From NCBI RefSeq assembly GCF_002300555.2, contig NZ_NTHN02000001.1:124001-188000 (forward strand): 64,000 nt of DNA. Reading direction: 5' to 3'. The notes below the pieces were generated by a model. The model had not been told where the DNA came from and did no database searches. It was given only the letters and a program-made list of their open reading frames with translations. This DNA is from Alloyangia mangrovi (GTDB lineage: Bacteria; Pseudomonadota; Alphaproteobacteria; Rhodobacterales; Rhodobacteraceae). Positions 25,138-33,914 of the stretch are shown one piece after another; position 1 is the stretch's first letter; each line of letters opens with the position of its first letter. Both the position numbers and the translations under genes were made by a program.

Positions 25138-26116
25138 TGGTCTCGGTTCCTTCGGAGATCTTGGGGGCGGTGCGCGTCTTGGCTCGCCGCAGGGTTCCGG
25201 CCTCGCCGAGGAGGCCGCGCGGGCGCAGCAGCAGCACGGCGCAGAGCGCAACGCCGATCATGACGATCTGCAGCGAGGCGGCGCGGGCCTGCTGCTCGGT
25301 GGGAAAGAGCGCGCTGACGGCGGAGCCCGAGACGGCCCAGATCGCCCAGACCAGAACTGCGCCGAGGATCGCGCCGCGCATGTTGCCCGAGCCGCCGACG
25401 ATCAGCATGGTCCAGACCTGGAAGGTCAGGATCGGCAGGTAGTTGTCGGGGGCGATGAAGCCGATGAAATGGCCCTGCGCGGCGCCGCCGATGCCCATCA
25501 CGAAGCCGCCGATGGCAAAGGCCTGCAGCCGGTAGGTCACCGGGTTCTTGCCGAGCGCGCGGGCGGCGGTCTCATCCTCGCGCAGCGCTCGCAGCACGCG
25601 GCCCCAGGGGGAGCGGACGAGGTGTTCGAGCGCGAGATAGCAGATTAGCACGGTGACAATCATCACCGAGAGGTTGGACAGCGCGAAAAGGTCGGCATCG
25701 CCCTGCAGCGCGCCGAAGGGGCGGGGGATGAACCCGACGCCGAAGGGGCCGCCGGTCAGCCCCTCGAGGTTCAAGAGCGCCAGCTGGATGACCACCGCGG
25801 CCCCGAAGGTGGCGATGGCGAGGTAGTCCGAGCGCAGCCGCAGCGTCAGCGCGCCGATGGCAAGGCAGAGCAGCCCCGCGGCCAGCCCGCCACCCAGCCA
25901 TCCAAAGATCATCGGCAGCTCGAAGCCGCCGAGACGGCCCTCGATCGGCGGGGTGGTCAGGATCGCCGAGACATAGGCGCCCACGGCGACAAACCCCGCG
26001 ACCCCGACGTTGAAGAGGCCGGTCTGGCCCCATTGCAGGTTCAGTCCGAGGCAGATGACCGCATAGGTCAGCGCCATGGTCAGGAAGAAGGCCGCGTAGG
26101 AGAGCAGGTCGATCAT
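25130..26116 (-). CDS. livM: Branched-chain amino acid-type ABC permease, LivM
   Basis: A 328-residue inner-membrane permease. LNLQWGQTGLFNVGVAGFVAVGAY near the N-terminus and RVLRALREDETAARALGKNPVTYRLQAFAIGG (EAA-like loop) are LivM signatures. The ATG at 26116 overlaps the livH stop as ATGA. Liv-type systems import hydrophobic amino acids, amides, urea or aromatic acids. Here the neighbours are two aldo/keto reductases rather than amino-acid enzymes, so the ligand may not be a branched-chain amino acid. Confidence 0.92.
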   Translation of the reverse strand: MIDLLSYAAFFLTMALTYAVICLGLNLQWGQTGLFNVGVAGFVAVGAYVSAILTTPPIEGRLGGFELPMIFGWLGGGLAAGLLCLAIGALTLRLRSDYLAIATFGAAVVIQLALLNLEGLTGGPFGVGFIPRPFGALQGDADLFALSNLSVMIVTVLICYLALEHLVRSPWGRVLRALREDETAARALGKNPVTYRLQAFAIGGFVMGIGGAAQGHFIGFIAPDNYLPILTFQVWTMLIVGGSGNMRGAILGAVLVWAIWAVSGSAVSALFPTEQQARAASLQIVMIGVALCAVLLLRPRGLLGEAGTLRRAKTRTAPKISEGTETNA

Positions 26117-27027
26117 GCGCTGACCTTTCCGAAGATGCCCTGCGGACGCAGCAGCAGGACCGCGACAAGGATGACGAAGGACACGGCAGCACGCCATTCC
26201 GCGCCGATGACCTGCACGGTCAATGCCTCGGCCAGCCCAACGATCAGACCGGCCAGCATCGCCCCCGGAACCGAGCCGATCCCTCCGAGGATCGCCGCGG
26301 CGAAGAGCGGCAGCAGCAAATCATGCCCCATGGTGGGCCGGATCTGCACCACCACGCCGGACATGATCCCCGCCACCGCGGCCAGCGCCGCGCCAAGGAC
26401 CCAGACCATGCGGATCACCGCGCGCGTGTCGATGCCGACCAGCGCCGAGAGCTGCGGGTCCTCCGACACCGCGCGCATCGACCGGCCCGCGGCGGTGCGG
26501 GTCAGCAGCAGGTGCACCAGCACCACCAGCACCACGCCAAGCGCCACGACCAGCAGCTGGTCGGGGGTGGCGCGCAGGCCGGGCAGGATCTCGCGGCTGA
26601 TCTGCAGCGCGTTCGAGAAGTACTTAGGGCTCGAGGTATAGGCGAACTCCAGCAGGTTGCGCAGCGCCAGCGCCGCGCCGAAGGAGGCCATGACAAGGAT
26701 GATGGTCACCGCACCCGAGCGGCGCAGCCGGCCGAAGAGCAGCCAGTCCACGGCAAGCGTCAGCGCTGCGGTCAGCAGGATAGACCCCACCATGGCGATG
26801 GGGACCGACCAGCCGAAACTGAACGGCCCAAGCGACGTCCCCAGCCCGGGCAGCAACGCTCCGAGCGCGCCGCTGAGCGTCAGCGCGAGATAGGCACCCC
26901 AGCTCAACAGCTCGCCGTGGGCGAAGTTCGCGAAGCGCAGGATCGCGTAGGTCAGGGTCACGCCGATGGCGCCGAGACCGATGATCGCCCCGTTGACCAG
27001 CCCGTCCATGATCGGCTGCAGCGTCAT
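26113..27027 (-). CDS. livH: Branched-chain amino acid-type ABC permease, LivH
   Basis: A 304-residue permease with eight or so membrane helices. The N-terminal motif GAIIGLGAIGVTLTYAILRFANFAHGE is diagnostic for LivH, and GRSMRAVSEDPQLSALVGIDTRAVIRMVW is the coupling loop. It overlaps livM (ATGA) and livF, whose stop overlaps its start, so translation of the four transporter genes is tightly coupled. Confidence 0.93.
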   Translation of the reverse strand: MTLQPIMDGLVNGAIIGLGAIGVTLTYAILRFANFAHGELLSWGAYLALTLSGALGALLPGLGTSLGPFSFGWSVPIAMVGSILLTAALTLAVDWLLFGRLRRSGAVTIILVMASFGAALALRNLLEFAYTSSPKYFSNALQISREILPGLRATPDQLLVVALGVVLVVLVHLLLTRTAAGRSMRAVSEDPQLSALVGIDTRAVIRMVWVLGAALAAVAGIMSGVVVQIRPTMGHDLLLPLFAAAILGGIGSVPGAMLAGLIVGLAEALTVQVIGAEWRAAVSFVILVAVLLLRPQGIFGKVSA

Positions 27028-27758
27028 GCCTGTGCCTCCTTCTGGTGGCCGCCGAGATAGAGGTCTGCCACGATCGGGTCATTGGTAAGCGCATCTGAGG
27101 GGGCATCATGCGCCACGCGGCCCTCGACCAGCACCACGCCGCGGCTGGCGATCTCGAGGCCGGCGCGCACGTTCTGTTCCACCAACAAGATTGTCGTTCC
27201 TCTTGCGTTGATGTCGCGCAGCCGGTCGAAGACTTCCGAGACCATCAGTGGCGAGAGGCCCGCGGAGGGTTCGTCGAGGATCAGCACCTCGGGGTCGATG
27301 ATCAGCGCGCGCGCCACCGCCAGCATTTGCCGCTGCCCGCCCGAAAGGCTGCCAGCGCGGGTGCCGGGACGGCGGGCGAGGTCGGGGAAGGTCTCCATCA
27401 TCGCGGCGATCCGTTCGGCGCGCGCCGGTTTCGGCAGGATCTGCGCGGCGAGCTGAAGGTTCTCGCGGATCGTCATGCGGGCAAAGATATTCTCGGTCTG
27501 CGGCACGAAGGCCAGCCCGTGCCGCAGGCGCAGGTGTGCGGGCAGGTCCGAGATCTCCTCGCCGCGCAGCTGGATCGATCCGCCATGCACGGGCACCAGT
27601 CCCGCCACGGTCTTCACCAGTGTCGACTTGCCCGCGCCGTTTGGGCCGAGCAGCACGACGAATTCGCCCTCGCTCACCGCCAGATCGACCCCCTTCAGGA
27701 TCGCCAGCTCGGGCTGGTACCCGGCCGAGAGATCGCGGACGCGCAGCACATCGCTCAT
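27024..27758 (-). CDS. livF: Branched-chain amino acid-type ABC ATPase, LivF
   Basis: A 244-residue ATPase with Walker A GPNGAGKST, signature LSGGQRQM, Walker B VLILDEPSAGLSP and the LivF-type tail (GHQKEAQA). FVPQTENIFARMTIRENL is the Q-loop region. The start at 27758 overlaps the upstream ATPase stop by 4 bp. It pairs with LivG to power the LivHM channel. Confidence 0.93.
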   Translation of the reverse strand: MSDVLRVRDLSAGYQPELAILKGVDLAVSEGEFVVLLGPNGAGKSTLVKTVAGLVPVHGGSIQLRGEEISDLPAHLRLRHGLAFVPQTENIFARMTIRENLQLAAQILPKPARAERIAAMMETFPDLARRPGTRAGSLSGGQRQMLAVARALIIDPEVLILDEPSAGLSPLMVSEVFDRLRDINARGTTILLVEQNVRAGLEIASRGVVLVEGRVAHDAPSDALTNDPIVADLYLGGHQKEAQA

Positions 27759-28531
27759 GCGGCATCCCCCAGGTACGCGCGCACCACCTCGGGCTCGCGG
27801 ATCACCGCGTCCGGGGCGCCCTGCGCCAACTCCCGGCCAAGCGCCATGACCACGACGCGCGAGCAAAGCCGCGCCACCATGTCCATATTGTGCTCGATCA
27901 GCAGGATCGACACGCCCTGCGTGTTGAGGTCCACGATCCGCGCCATGATCTGCTCGAGCAGCGAGGGGTTCACCCCGGCGGCGGGCTCGTCGAGCAGGAT
28001 CACCTTGGGGTCTGCCATGAGGATCCGCGCCAGTTCCAGCAGCTTCCGCTGGCCGCCGGAGAGCACGCTCGCGGGCTGGTCGGTGAGGTACGAGAGCAGC
28101 AGGAAATCGAGGATGTGCCGCGCCTTTTCCAGGGCGCGGGCCTCGTCCCGGCGCGAGGCGCCGATGCGGAAGGCGGCGCCAAAGACGCTTTCGCCGCTCT
28201 GCTTCTGCGCGCCGCAGAGGACATTTTCCAGCACGCTCATCCGCGGGAAGGGGCGGGGGATCTGGAAGGTGCGTCCGAGCCCGCGGCCCAGGCGCTTCTC
28301 GGCGCCCTCGGCGGTCACGTCACTGCCCATGAGTTCGATCCGCCCGGCAGAGGGCTGAAGAGAGCCCGCGAGCATGTTGAACATGGTGGTCTTGCCCGCA
28401 CCATTCGGTCCGATCAGGCCCAGCAGCTCGCCCGGGGCCAGCGAGAGGGACATGTCGTCCACCGCGCGGTTCCCCTGGAAGCTGCGGCAAAGGCCATGCG
28501 CCGAAAGGACCGCGCCTCGGATCGTTTCCAT
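27755..28531 (-). CDS. livG: Branched-chain amino acid-type ABC ATPase, LivG
   Basis: A 258-residue ATPase with Walker [10 protein letters not shown], signature LSGGQRKL, Walker [14 protein letters not shown] and [19 protein letters not shown] as Q-loop region, which is specific for LivG. The start at 28531 has AGGGAAAG upstream and lies at the divergent promoter shared with the GntR regulator, so it is the first gene of livGFHM and the reductase-RidA gene. Confidence 0.92.
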   Translation of the reverse strand: METIRGAVLSAHGLCRSFQGNRAVDDMSLSLAPGELLGLIGPNGAGKTTMFNMLAGSLQPSAGRIELMGSDVTAEGAEKRLGRGLGRTFQIPRPFPRMSVLENVLCGAQKQSGESVFGAAFRIGASRRDEARALEKARHILDFLLLSYLTDQPASVLSGGQRKLLELARILMADPKVILLDEPAAGVNPSLLEQIMARIVDLNTQGVSILLIEHNMDMVARLCSRVVVMALGRELAQGAPDAVIREPEVVRAYLGDAA

Positions 28532-28581
28532 TCCACTTTCCCTATGGACGCCGGGACCGGCATTGCACTCGGCATAATTGT

Positions 28582-28597
28582 ATCTTTGATCAAAGAT
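28582..28597. promoter_or_regulatory. Perfect 16-bp palindrome between livG and gntR, candidate operator
   Basis: ATCTTTGATCAAAGAT lies in the 123-bp divergent intergenic region. On the minus strand it is followed by TACAAT, a good -10 for livG, with TGTCAA 17 bp upstream as weak -35, so the palindrome fills the spacer. Binding by the adjacent GntR protein would repress livG; that pairing is inference. Confidence 0.65.
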
Positions 28598-28654
28598 TAT
28601 TGACACGGATCTCGGATGCAAGCCAAAAACAACTGAACGGCACGGCGAGGACAG

Positions 28655-29371
28655 ATGAACGACTCCCAAACGGACAACGTGGCGGTGCCCGGGCTGGGGC
28701 GCGTGGGACGCGCTTCTCTGCAGCAGCGAGTCTACGAGGAACTGACCAAATCGCTGATCCACGGGGCCTTTGCCGCGGGGCAGGTGCTGCGCATGCAGGC
28801 CGTGGCCGACACGCTGGGCGTGTCGATCATGCCGGTGCGCGAGGCGCTTGGCCGGCTGGTAACGGAAGGCGCGCTGGAGGTCATGCCGAACCGCTCGACC
28901 CGGGTGCCGCTGATCACCGAGGCGCGTCTCGACGACCTCTCGCGCGCCCGCTGCCTGATCGAGGGCGAGCTGGTGCGCCTCGCCGCGGTGCAGATTAATG
29001 CCGAAACGGTCGATCTGCTGCGGCAGCAGACGCAGGCCTGCGAAGAGGCCTTCGTGCGGCTCGATGCCGAACATGCCACCGAGACCTCGGTGCTGAACAA
29101 TGATTTCCACTTCACGATCTACCGCGCTGCCGGCTCCGAGGTGCTTCTGCCCATCGTGCGCAGCCTCTGGATGCAGTCAGGGCCCTTCGTACGGGCTTCT
29201 GCAATTATTTACGGGCGCAACCCGTCCCTGACCGCGGTGCACCACCACTGGGCGCTGATCGCCGCGCTCGAGGCGCGTGATGCCGAGGCGGCCGTGGCCG
29301 CGCTGCACGCCGACATCACCCAGTCCTTCGACCTGATCCGCGCCGACATGAAGAGGGCCCAAGATGACTGA
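28655..29371 (+). CDS. GntR family transcriptional regulator (FadR/FCD subfamily)
   Basis: A 238-residue regulator. The winged helix covers about residues 20-88 (QQRVYEELTKSLIHGAFAAG, TLGVSIMPVREALGRL), and the C-terminal all-helical FCD domain (from about 90) contains metal-ligand positions such as the D and H in NNDFHFTIYRAAG and the later histidines in AVHHHWALIAAL. It is divergent from livG and followed, with an 8-bp overlap, by a TIGR04076-like gene and an aldo/keto reductase, so it probably controls both arms in response to a small organic acid or a pathway intermediate. Confidence 0.9.
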   Translation: MNDSQTDNVAVPGLGRVGRASLQQRVYEELTKSLIHGAFAAGQVLRMQAVADTLGVSIMPVREALGRLVTEGALEVMPNRSTRVPLITEARLDDLSRARCLIEGELVRLAAVQINAETVDLLRQQTQACEEAFVRLDAEHATETSVLNNDFHFTIYRAAGSEVLLPIVRSLWMQSGPFVRASAIIYGRNPSLTAVHHHWALIAALEARDAEAAVAALHADITQSFDLIRADMKRAQDD

Positions 29372-29723
29372 CGACAGCTTCGAACTCTGGGATCTGAGGA
29401 TCGAGGTGGTCGCGCCCGAGGGCGGCGCGATCTATTGCAACGCCAAGCCCGGAGACTGGTTCGAGCTGCGCGGAGAGATGCTCTACCTGCCGCCCGGGCA
29501 GGGGTTCTCGATCTACTCGCTGGCCTCCGTGCTGCCACTGCTCGCGGCGAAGCAGCGCCAGACCCACCCCAACGACTGGATGAGCACCGACGCGGAGGTG
29601 GCCTGCCCGGATCCCAACTGCTCAACCCGGCTGCGCATCACGCGGACCGGCAAGCGGCGGTTCAGCCATGCCGAGACCACCGCCGTCCCGTTGCCCGCCG
29701 CATCTCTGCCCAAGGAGACCTGA
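29364..29723 (+). CDS. TIGR04076 family-like protein
   Basis: A 119-residue cytoplasmic protein. YCNAKPGDWFELRGEMLYLPPGQGFSIYSLASVLPLLAAKQRQ, split across residues 24-66, fits the TIGR04076 pattern of a G-D/E-F strand followed by a helix, and ACPDPNCSTRLRITRT supplies the C-terminal strand with two cysteines. The family has no established function. It overlaps the regulator gene and sits 1 bp before the aldo/keto reductase, so it is translated from the same message and may be an accessory to that enzyme. Family assignment is by pattern only. Confidence 0.6.
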   Translation: MTDDSFELWDLRIEVVAPEGGAIYCNAKPGDWFELRGEMLYLPPGQGFSIYSLASVLPLLAAKQRQTHPNDWMSTDAEVACPDPNCSTRLRITRTGKRRFSHAETTAVPLPAASLPKET

Positions 29724-29724
29724 C

Positions 29725-30780
29725 ATGACCATGCCGCGCACCACCCTCGCCCCCGGCTACGAGATTTCTCGCGTGATCCGCGGCGGCTGGCAGTTGGCCG
29801 GGGGCCATGGCGAGATCGACCATGCCGAGGCGGTCGAGGACCTGATCGCCGCCGCCGAGGCCGGGATCACCACCTTTGACTGCGCCGACATCTACACCGG
29901 CGTCGAGGAGATCATCGGCGCCTTCCGCGCCGAATACGGCAACCGCCACGGCGCCGAGGCGCTGGCGCGGATCCGCGTGCATACCAAATGCGTGCCCGAC
30001 CTCGACAAGCTCGGCCGGCTGACCCGGCCCATGCTGCGCGAGACCGTGGCCCGCTCGGCGGTGCGGCTCGGGGTCCAGCGGCTCGACCTCGTGCAGTTCC
30101 ACTGGTGGGATTACGCGCAGGGCGACTGGCTGCAGGCGGCGCAGTGGCTCAAGGAATTCCAGGACGAGGGGCTGATCCACCTGCTCTCGGGCACCAACTT
30201 CGACACCGACCACGTGGCGACCATGTTCGGCGCGGGCATCCGGCTGGCGACGCTGCAGACGCAGTACTCGCTGCTCGACCGCCGCCCCGAGAAGCGCATG
30301 GCGGCGCTGGCGGCGCAGGAGGGGATGCGCTTCCTTTGCTATGGCACCGTCGCGGGCGGCTTCCTGTCGGACCGCTGGCTCGGCCAGGCCGATCCCGAGG
30401 GCGAGATGGAGAACCGCTCGCTGACCAAGTACCACCTGATCATCGAAGATTTCGGCGGCTGGGACCTGTTCCAGAGCCTTCTGGAAACCCTGCGCGCCAT
30501 CGCCGACACCCATGGCTGCGACGTGGCGACCGTGGCCTCTGCCGCGGTACTGACCCGGCCGCAGGTGGCCGGGGTCATCGTCGGGGCGCGCAACCGCAGC
30601 CACCTCGCCGCGAACCTGAAGGTCGGAGAGATCGTGCTGACCGGGGCCGACATGGCCGCGATCGACGCTGTGCTGGCGCAGGCCCGGCAACTCGAAGGTG
30701 ATGTCTACACGCTGGAGCGCGACCGCCACGGGCGCCACGGCTCGATCATGAAGTACAACCTCAACAAAGAAGAGGCCTGA
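29725..30780 (+). CDS. Aldo/keto reductase
   Basis: A 351-residue NAD(P)H-dependent barrel oxidoreductase with catalytic D52, Y57, K88 and H126 (FDCADIYTG, HTKC, LVQFHWW). It is clearly related to the reductase domain at 23649-25137: both share FHWW, GTNFD/GVTNFD, LLDRR/LVDRR and the YGT-x-x-GGF segment. The start at 29725 has AAGGAG 7 nt upstream. It lies between the TIGR04076-like gene and the LivK-type binding protein, so the two paralogous reductases bracket the transporter. The substrate is probably a sugar or aldose-like carbonyl, by family only. Confidence 0.88.
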   Translation: MTMPRTTLAPGYEISRVIRGGWQLAGGHGEIDHAEAVEDLIAAAEAGITTFDCADIYTGVEEIIGAFRAEYGNRHGAEALARIRVHTKCVPDLDKLGRLTRPMLRETVARSAVRLGVQRLDLVQFHWWDYAQGDWLQAAQWLKEFQDEGLIHLLSGTNFDTDHVATMFGAGIRLATLQTQYSLLDRRPEKRMAALAAQEGMRFLCYGTVAGGFLSDRWLGQADPEGEMENRSLTKYHLIIEDFGGWDLFQSLLETLRAIADTHGCDVATVASAAVLTRPQVAGVIVGARNRSHLAANLKVGEIVLTGADMAAIDAVLAQARQLEGDVYTLERDRHGRHGSIMKYNLNKEEA

Positions 30781-30830
30781 GCCTCCGATCCCAGCCCAGA
30801 GCGGGCACCTTCCAACAGGAGCATCCTGAA

Positions 30831-32087
30831 ATGAAACATCTTCTTCTTGCCTCTGCGGCTACTGCCGCTCTGGCGACCGGGGCCATGGCCCAGGACTGCG
30901 AGGTCGAGGTCGGCATGGTCATGGAGCTGACCGGTCCCGCCGGCGTTTACGGCCAGGCCGGGGCAAAGGCCGTGGACATGGCCTTCCGCGACATCAACGA
31001 GGCCGGCGGCGTGCTGGGCTGCAAGATCACCTCGGACACCCGCGACAGCCAGAGCCAGGGCAATGTCGCCGTCGATCAGGCGACGCAGCTGGTCAACATC
31101 GGCAAGGTGCCGGTGCTGATCGGCGGCATCATTTCCTCGGTCTCGATCCCGATCCTGACCTCGGTCACCGGTCCCGCGGGCGTGGTGCAGGTCTCGCCGG
31201 CGTCGTCGTCGCCGACGCTGACCCAGCTCGGCCAGGACGGCAAGACCGGCGGCTACTTCTTCCGCACCATCACCTCGGATGCGCTGCAGGGCACGGCGGC
31301 GGCGCAATATGCCATCGACCAGGGGCTCAAGAAGCTCGCGATCATCCACGTGAACAATGATTTCGGCGTCAACATGATGCGGGAATTCAAGAAGACCTAC
31401 GAGGCGCTCGGCGGCGAAATCACCTCGGTCACGCCGTACAACGAGAAGCAGGCGAACTATTCCTCGGAGGCGACCGCCGCGCTCAAGGGCAACCCCGAGA
31501 GCCTCTATCTGATCTCCTACCCGGTCGATGGAGCGACCATCGCGCGGGCGTGGATCTCCTCCGGCCGACCGCAGAGCTTCCTGCTGAACGACGGCATGAA
31601 CTCGTCGGACTTCATCAGCGCTGTGGGCGCGCAATATCTCAACGGCGCCTACGGTACGTCCTCGGGCACGTCGGAAACCGCATCGACCACCTATTTCTAC
31701 GACAATTTCGCCGCGTTCTCCGGCGGCATCGCACCCGACGCGCCGGCGGCGGACCGCTCCTATGATGCCGGTGCTATCGTCGCGCTGGCCATCGCGCAGG
31801 CGGGCGAGGCCTCGGCCGAGGCGATCCGCGACGCGATCCCGCAGGTTACTGGCACCGAGGGAGAGCCGATCTACGCCGGTCCCGAGGAGTTCGAGAAGGC
31901 GCTCGAGTTGATCAAGGCTGGCGAGAAAATCCGCTACGAAGGCGTGATCGGCCCGGTGGTCTTCGACCAGTACGGCGACATCACCGGACCGTTCCGCCTT
32001 TGGAAGATCACCGATGGCGAGGTGGTGACCTCGGGCACCATGTCGCCCGAAGAGGTCGCGAAGGTGAAGGCCGCGATCACCGAGTGA
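30831..32087 (+). CDS. ABC transporter substrate-binding protein, LivK family
   Basis: A 418-residue periplasmic protein with a signal peptide (residues 1-20, cleavage AMA-QD) and a Peripla_BP_6 fold: VGMVMELTGPAGVYGQAGAKAVDMAFRDINEAGGV is the N-terminal ligand region, and LAIIHVNNDFGVNMMREFKKTYEALGG marks the hinge domain. It is the binding partner for LivHMGF although encoded on the other arm of the divergent locus, 50 bp after the aldo/keto reductase. A terminator follows directly. Ligand unknown. Confidence 0.92.
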   Translation: MKHLLLASAATAALATGAMAQDCEVEVGMVMELTGPAGVYGQAGAKAVDMAFRDINEAGGVLGCKITSDTRDSQSQGNVAVDQATQLVNIGKVPVLIGGIISSVSIPILTSVTGPAGVVQVSPASSSPTLTQLGQDGKTGGYFFRTITSDALQGTAAAQYAIDQGLKKLAIIHVNNDFGVNMMREFKKTYEALGGEITSVTPYNEKQANYSSEATAALKGNPESLYLISYPVDGATIARAWISSGRPQSFLLNDGMNSSDFISAVGAQYLNGAYGTSSGTSETASTTYFYDNFAAFSGGIAPDAPAADRSYDAGAIVALAIAQAGEASAEAIRDAIPQVTGTEGEPIYAGPEEFEKALELIKAGEKIRYEGVIGPVVFDQYGDITGPFRLWKITDGEVVTSGTMSPEEVAKVKAAITE

Positions 32088-32103
32088 GCTGCCGCGGTTG
32101 ACG

Positions 32104-32135
32104 AGAAACGCCCCGGCGCTGTCAGGGGCGTTTCT
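32104..32135. terminator. Bidirectional terminator
   Basis: Perfect 11-bp arms AGAAACGCCCC and GGGGCGTTTCT around a 10-nt loop lie between the convergent LivK-type and ribulokinase genes. The stem ends in A/T runs on both strands, suiting termination in either direction. Confidence 0.8.
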
Positions 32136-32163
32136 GTAGGCGGCACATTCAGGGTGCGGGACT

Positions 32164-33771
32164 TCAGCTCGCCGCCATGATCTCGCGATAGGCCGCGTGG
32201 TCCGCCTGCATCCGGCGGAACACGCGGTACTTGGCATCGTGGTAGGCAGCGATCTCGCCGCCGCGCGGGGCGATCTCCTGCACCGCGGGGGCCATGGCGC
32301 GCATCGCCCCGCCAAGCGACGGCTGCGCTCCCGCCGCCACCGCGCCCAGCATGGCCGAGCCGAGCAGCACCGGCTCGGGGGTCTTTGGGACAATCACCGG
32401 TACGCCGCAGGCATCCGCCGTCTCGCGCAGGTAGAGCGCGTTCTTCGCCAGCCCGCCCGAGACGACGATGCTGCCGATCCCGGCCCCGGCGGCGCGCATC
32501 TCGTCCAATATGTGCCGCGTGCCATAGGCGAGCGCCTGCAGCGTCGCGAGGTAGTCGAGCGCCAGATCGTCCCGCCCGGTGTCGAGCGTGATCCCGTCGA
32601 TGCCGCCTCTGCGCCAGGGCGCGGCCAGCGGCGAGCGGTTGCCATGCGCGTCTGGCTGGACGTGGCGGGCACGGGTGAGCGTGGCGCTCTCCTTTCCCAT
32701 CTCGGCGAGCCGTGTGTCGAGAAGGGCGGCGGGGTGCTGGCCCGCGGCCATGGCCTCTGCCCTCAGCGCAGGGAAAGCCCCGTGGCGGGCGAGCATCGCG
32801 TCGATCAGCGCCCCCGCCGCCGACTGACCGCCCTCGTTGATCCAGAGCCCGGGCAACAGCGCGCCGAAATATGGGCCCCAGACGCCCGGAACATAAGCCG
32901 GTTCGCCGGTCACCGCGATGTGGCAGGTCGAGGTCCCGGCGATCATCGCGAGGCTCTGCGTGCTGCCCGCGCCAAGCGTGCCGAGCGCGCCGGCATATGC
33001 GTCGATCAAGCTCGCGCCGACCGCGATGCCCTCGGGCAGGCCAAGCTCGGCGGCAGCCTGCGCCGTCAACCCGCCGAGCCGGGTGCCGGGTGCGGCAATC
33101 TCGGCGCCGATGCGGGCGTGGCCCCCGGGGCCGGTCAGCGCCTCGAGGCCGATGGCCGAAAGGAAGCCATCGTCCCAGCCCTCACCGCCGAGGCCGAGAT
33201 GGCCGAGATAGGTCCATTTGCAGACCAGCGAACAGAGCGAGCGTGCCCGACTTCCGCAGGCGCGCCAGACCAGCCAGTCGGGCAAATCCCACAGATGTGC
33301 GGCGCGGGCGAAACGCTCGGGCATCTCGCGCTGCAGCCAGCGCAACTTGGGCATCTGCATCTCGGGGCTGATCGCTTCGCCTACGTGGCGCAGCGGAGCA
33401 CCGCCGATGGCATTGATCTCCTCGGCGTCCGACAGCGCCCGGTGGTCCATCCAGACGAGGATATCCTGTTCGGGCGCCTCCCCGGGGTCCACTGAAACCG
33501 GTCGGTCATCGGCATCAGCCAGTACCAGAGAGCAGGTGGCGTCGAAGCCGAGGCCCGCCACCTCCGCAGGGCGGATGCCCGAGGTGGATACGGCCTCGCG
33601 CACCGCGGTGCAGATCGCCTCCCAGATGTCGGTGCTGCTCTGCTGCGCCCAGTCCGGTCGGGGCCGCCACATGGCGATCTCGCGGCCGCCAGAGGCGAGC
33701 AGGTTTCCCTCCGCGTCGAACACCCCGGCGCGCGCACTTCCGGTGCCCACGTCGATGCCGATGAAATTCAT
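32164..33771 (-). CDS. FGGY-family carbohydrate kinase (D-ribulokinase type)
   Basis: A 535-residue sugar kinase. The N-terminal phosphate motif is FIGIDVGTGSARAG; LVWMDHRA, ARSLCSLVCKWTYLG, GTSTCHIAV, GVWGPYFGALLPGLWINEGGQS and HGNRSPLA match the FGGY/D-ribulokinase subgroup closely, and SGGLAKN is the C-terminal adenosine motif. It phosphorylates a pentulose such as D-ribulose. The start at 33771 has GAGGTGG upstream; upstream in-frame codons lack conservation. It is the last gene of the minus-strand run that includes the M24 peptidases, 143 bp after the nearest, so its link to them is unclear. Confidence 0.9.
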   Translation of the reverse strand: MNFIGIDVGTGSARAGVFDAEGNLLASGGREIAMWRPRPDWAQQSSTDIWEAICTAVREAVSTSGIRPAEVAGLGFDATCSLVLADADDRPVSVDPGEAPEQDILVWMDHRALSDAEEINAIGGAPLRHVGEAISPEMQMPKLRWLQREMPERFARAAHLWDLPDWLVWRACGSRARSLCSLVCKWTYLGHLGLGGEGWDDGFLSAIGLEALTGPGGHARIGAEIAAPGTRLGGLTAQAAAELGLPEGIAVGASLIDAYAGALGTLGAGSTQSLAMIAGTSTCHIAVTGEPAYVPGVWGPYFGALLPGLWINEGGQSAAGALIDAMLARHGAFPALRAEAMAAGQHPAALLDTRLAEMGKESATLTRARHVQPDAHGNRSPLAAPWRRGGIDGITLDTGRDDLALDYLATLQALAYGTRHILDEMRAAGAGIGSIVVSGGLAKNALYLRETADACGVPVIVPKTPEPVLLGSAMLGAVAAGAQPSLGGAMRAMAPAVQEIAPRGGEIAAYHDAKYRVFRRMQADHAAYREIMAAS

Positions 33772-33914
33772 CTTTCCACCTCGTCCTCTCGGCGTCCTGC
33801 ACAGCCCGGATGTGTGCCTTGCCCCCCCGCATCGAAGGGGATTTCCGGGCGAAGTGCAAATGACAGATGCATCTCCGAAGCCCGCAAAGAGCAGGTCGCG
33901 CGCGCCCGCCACTG

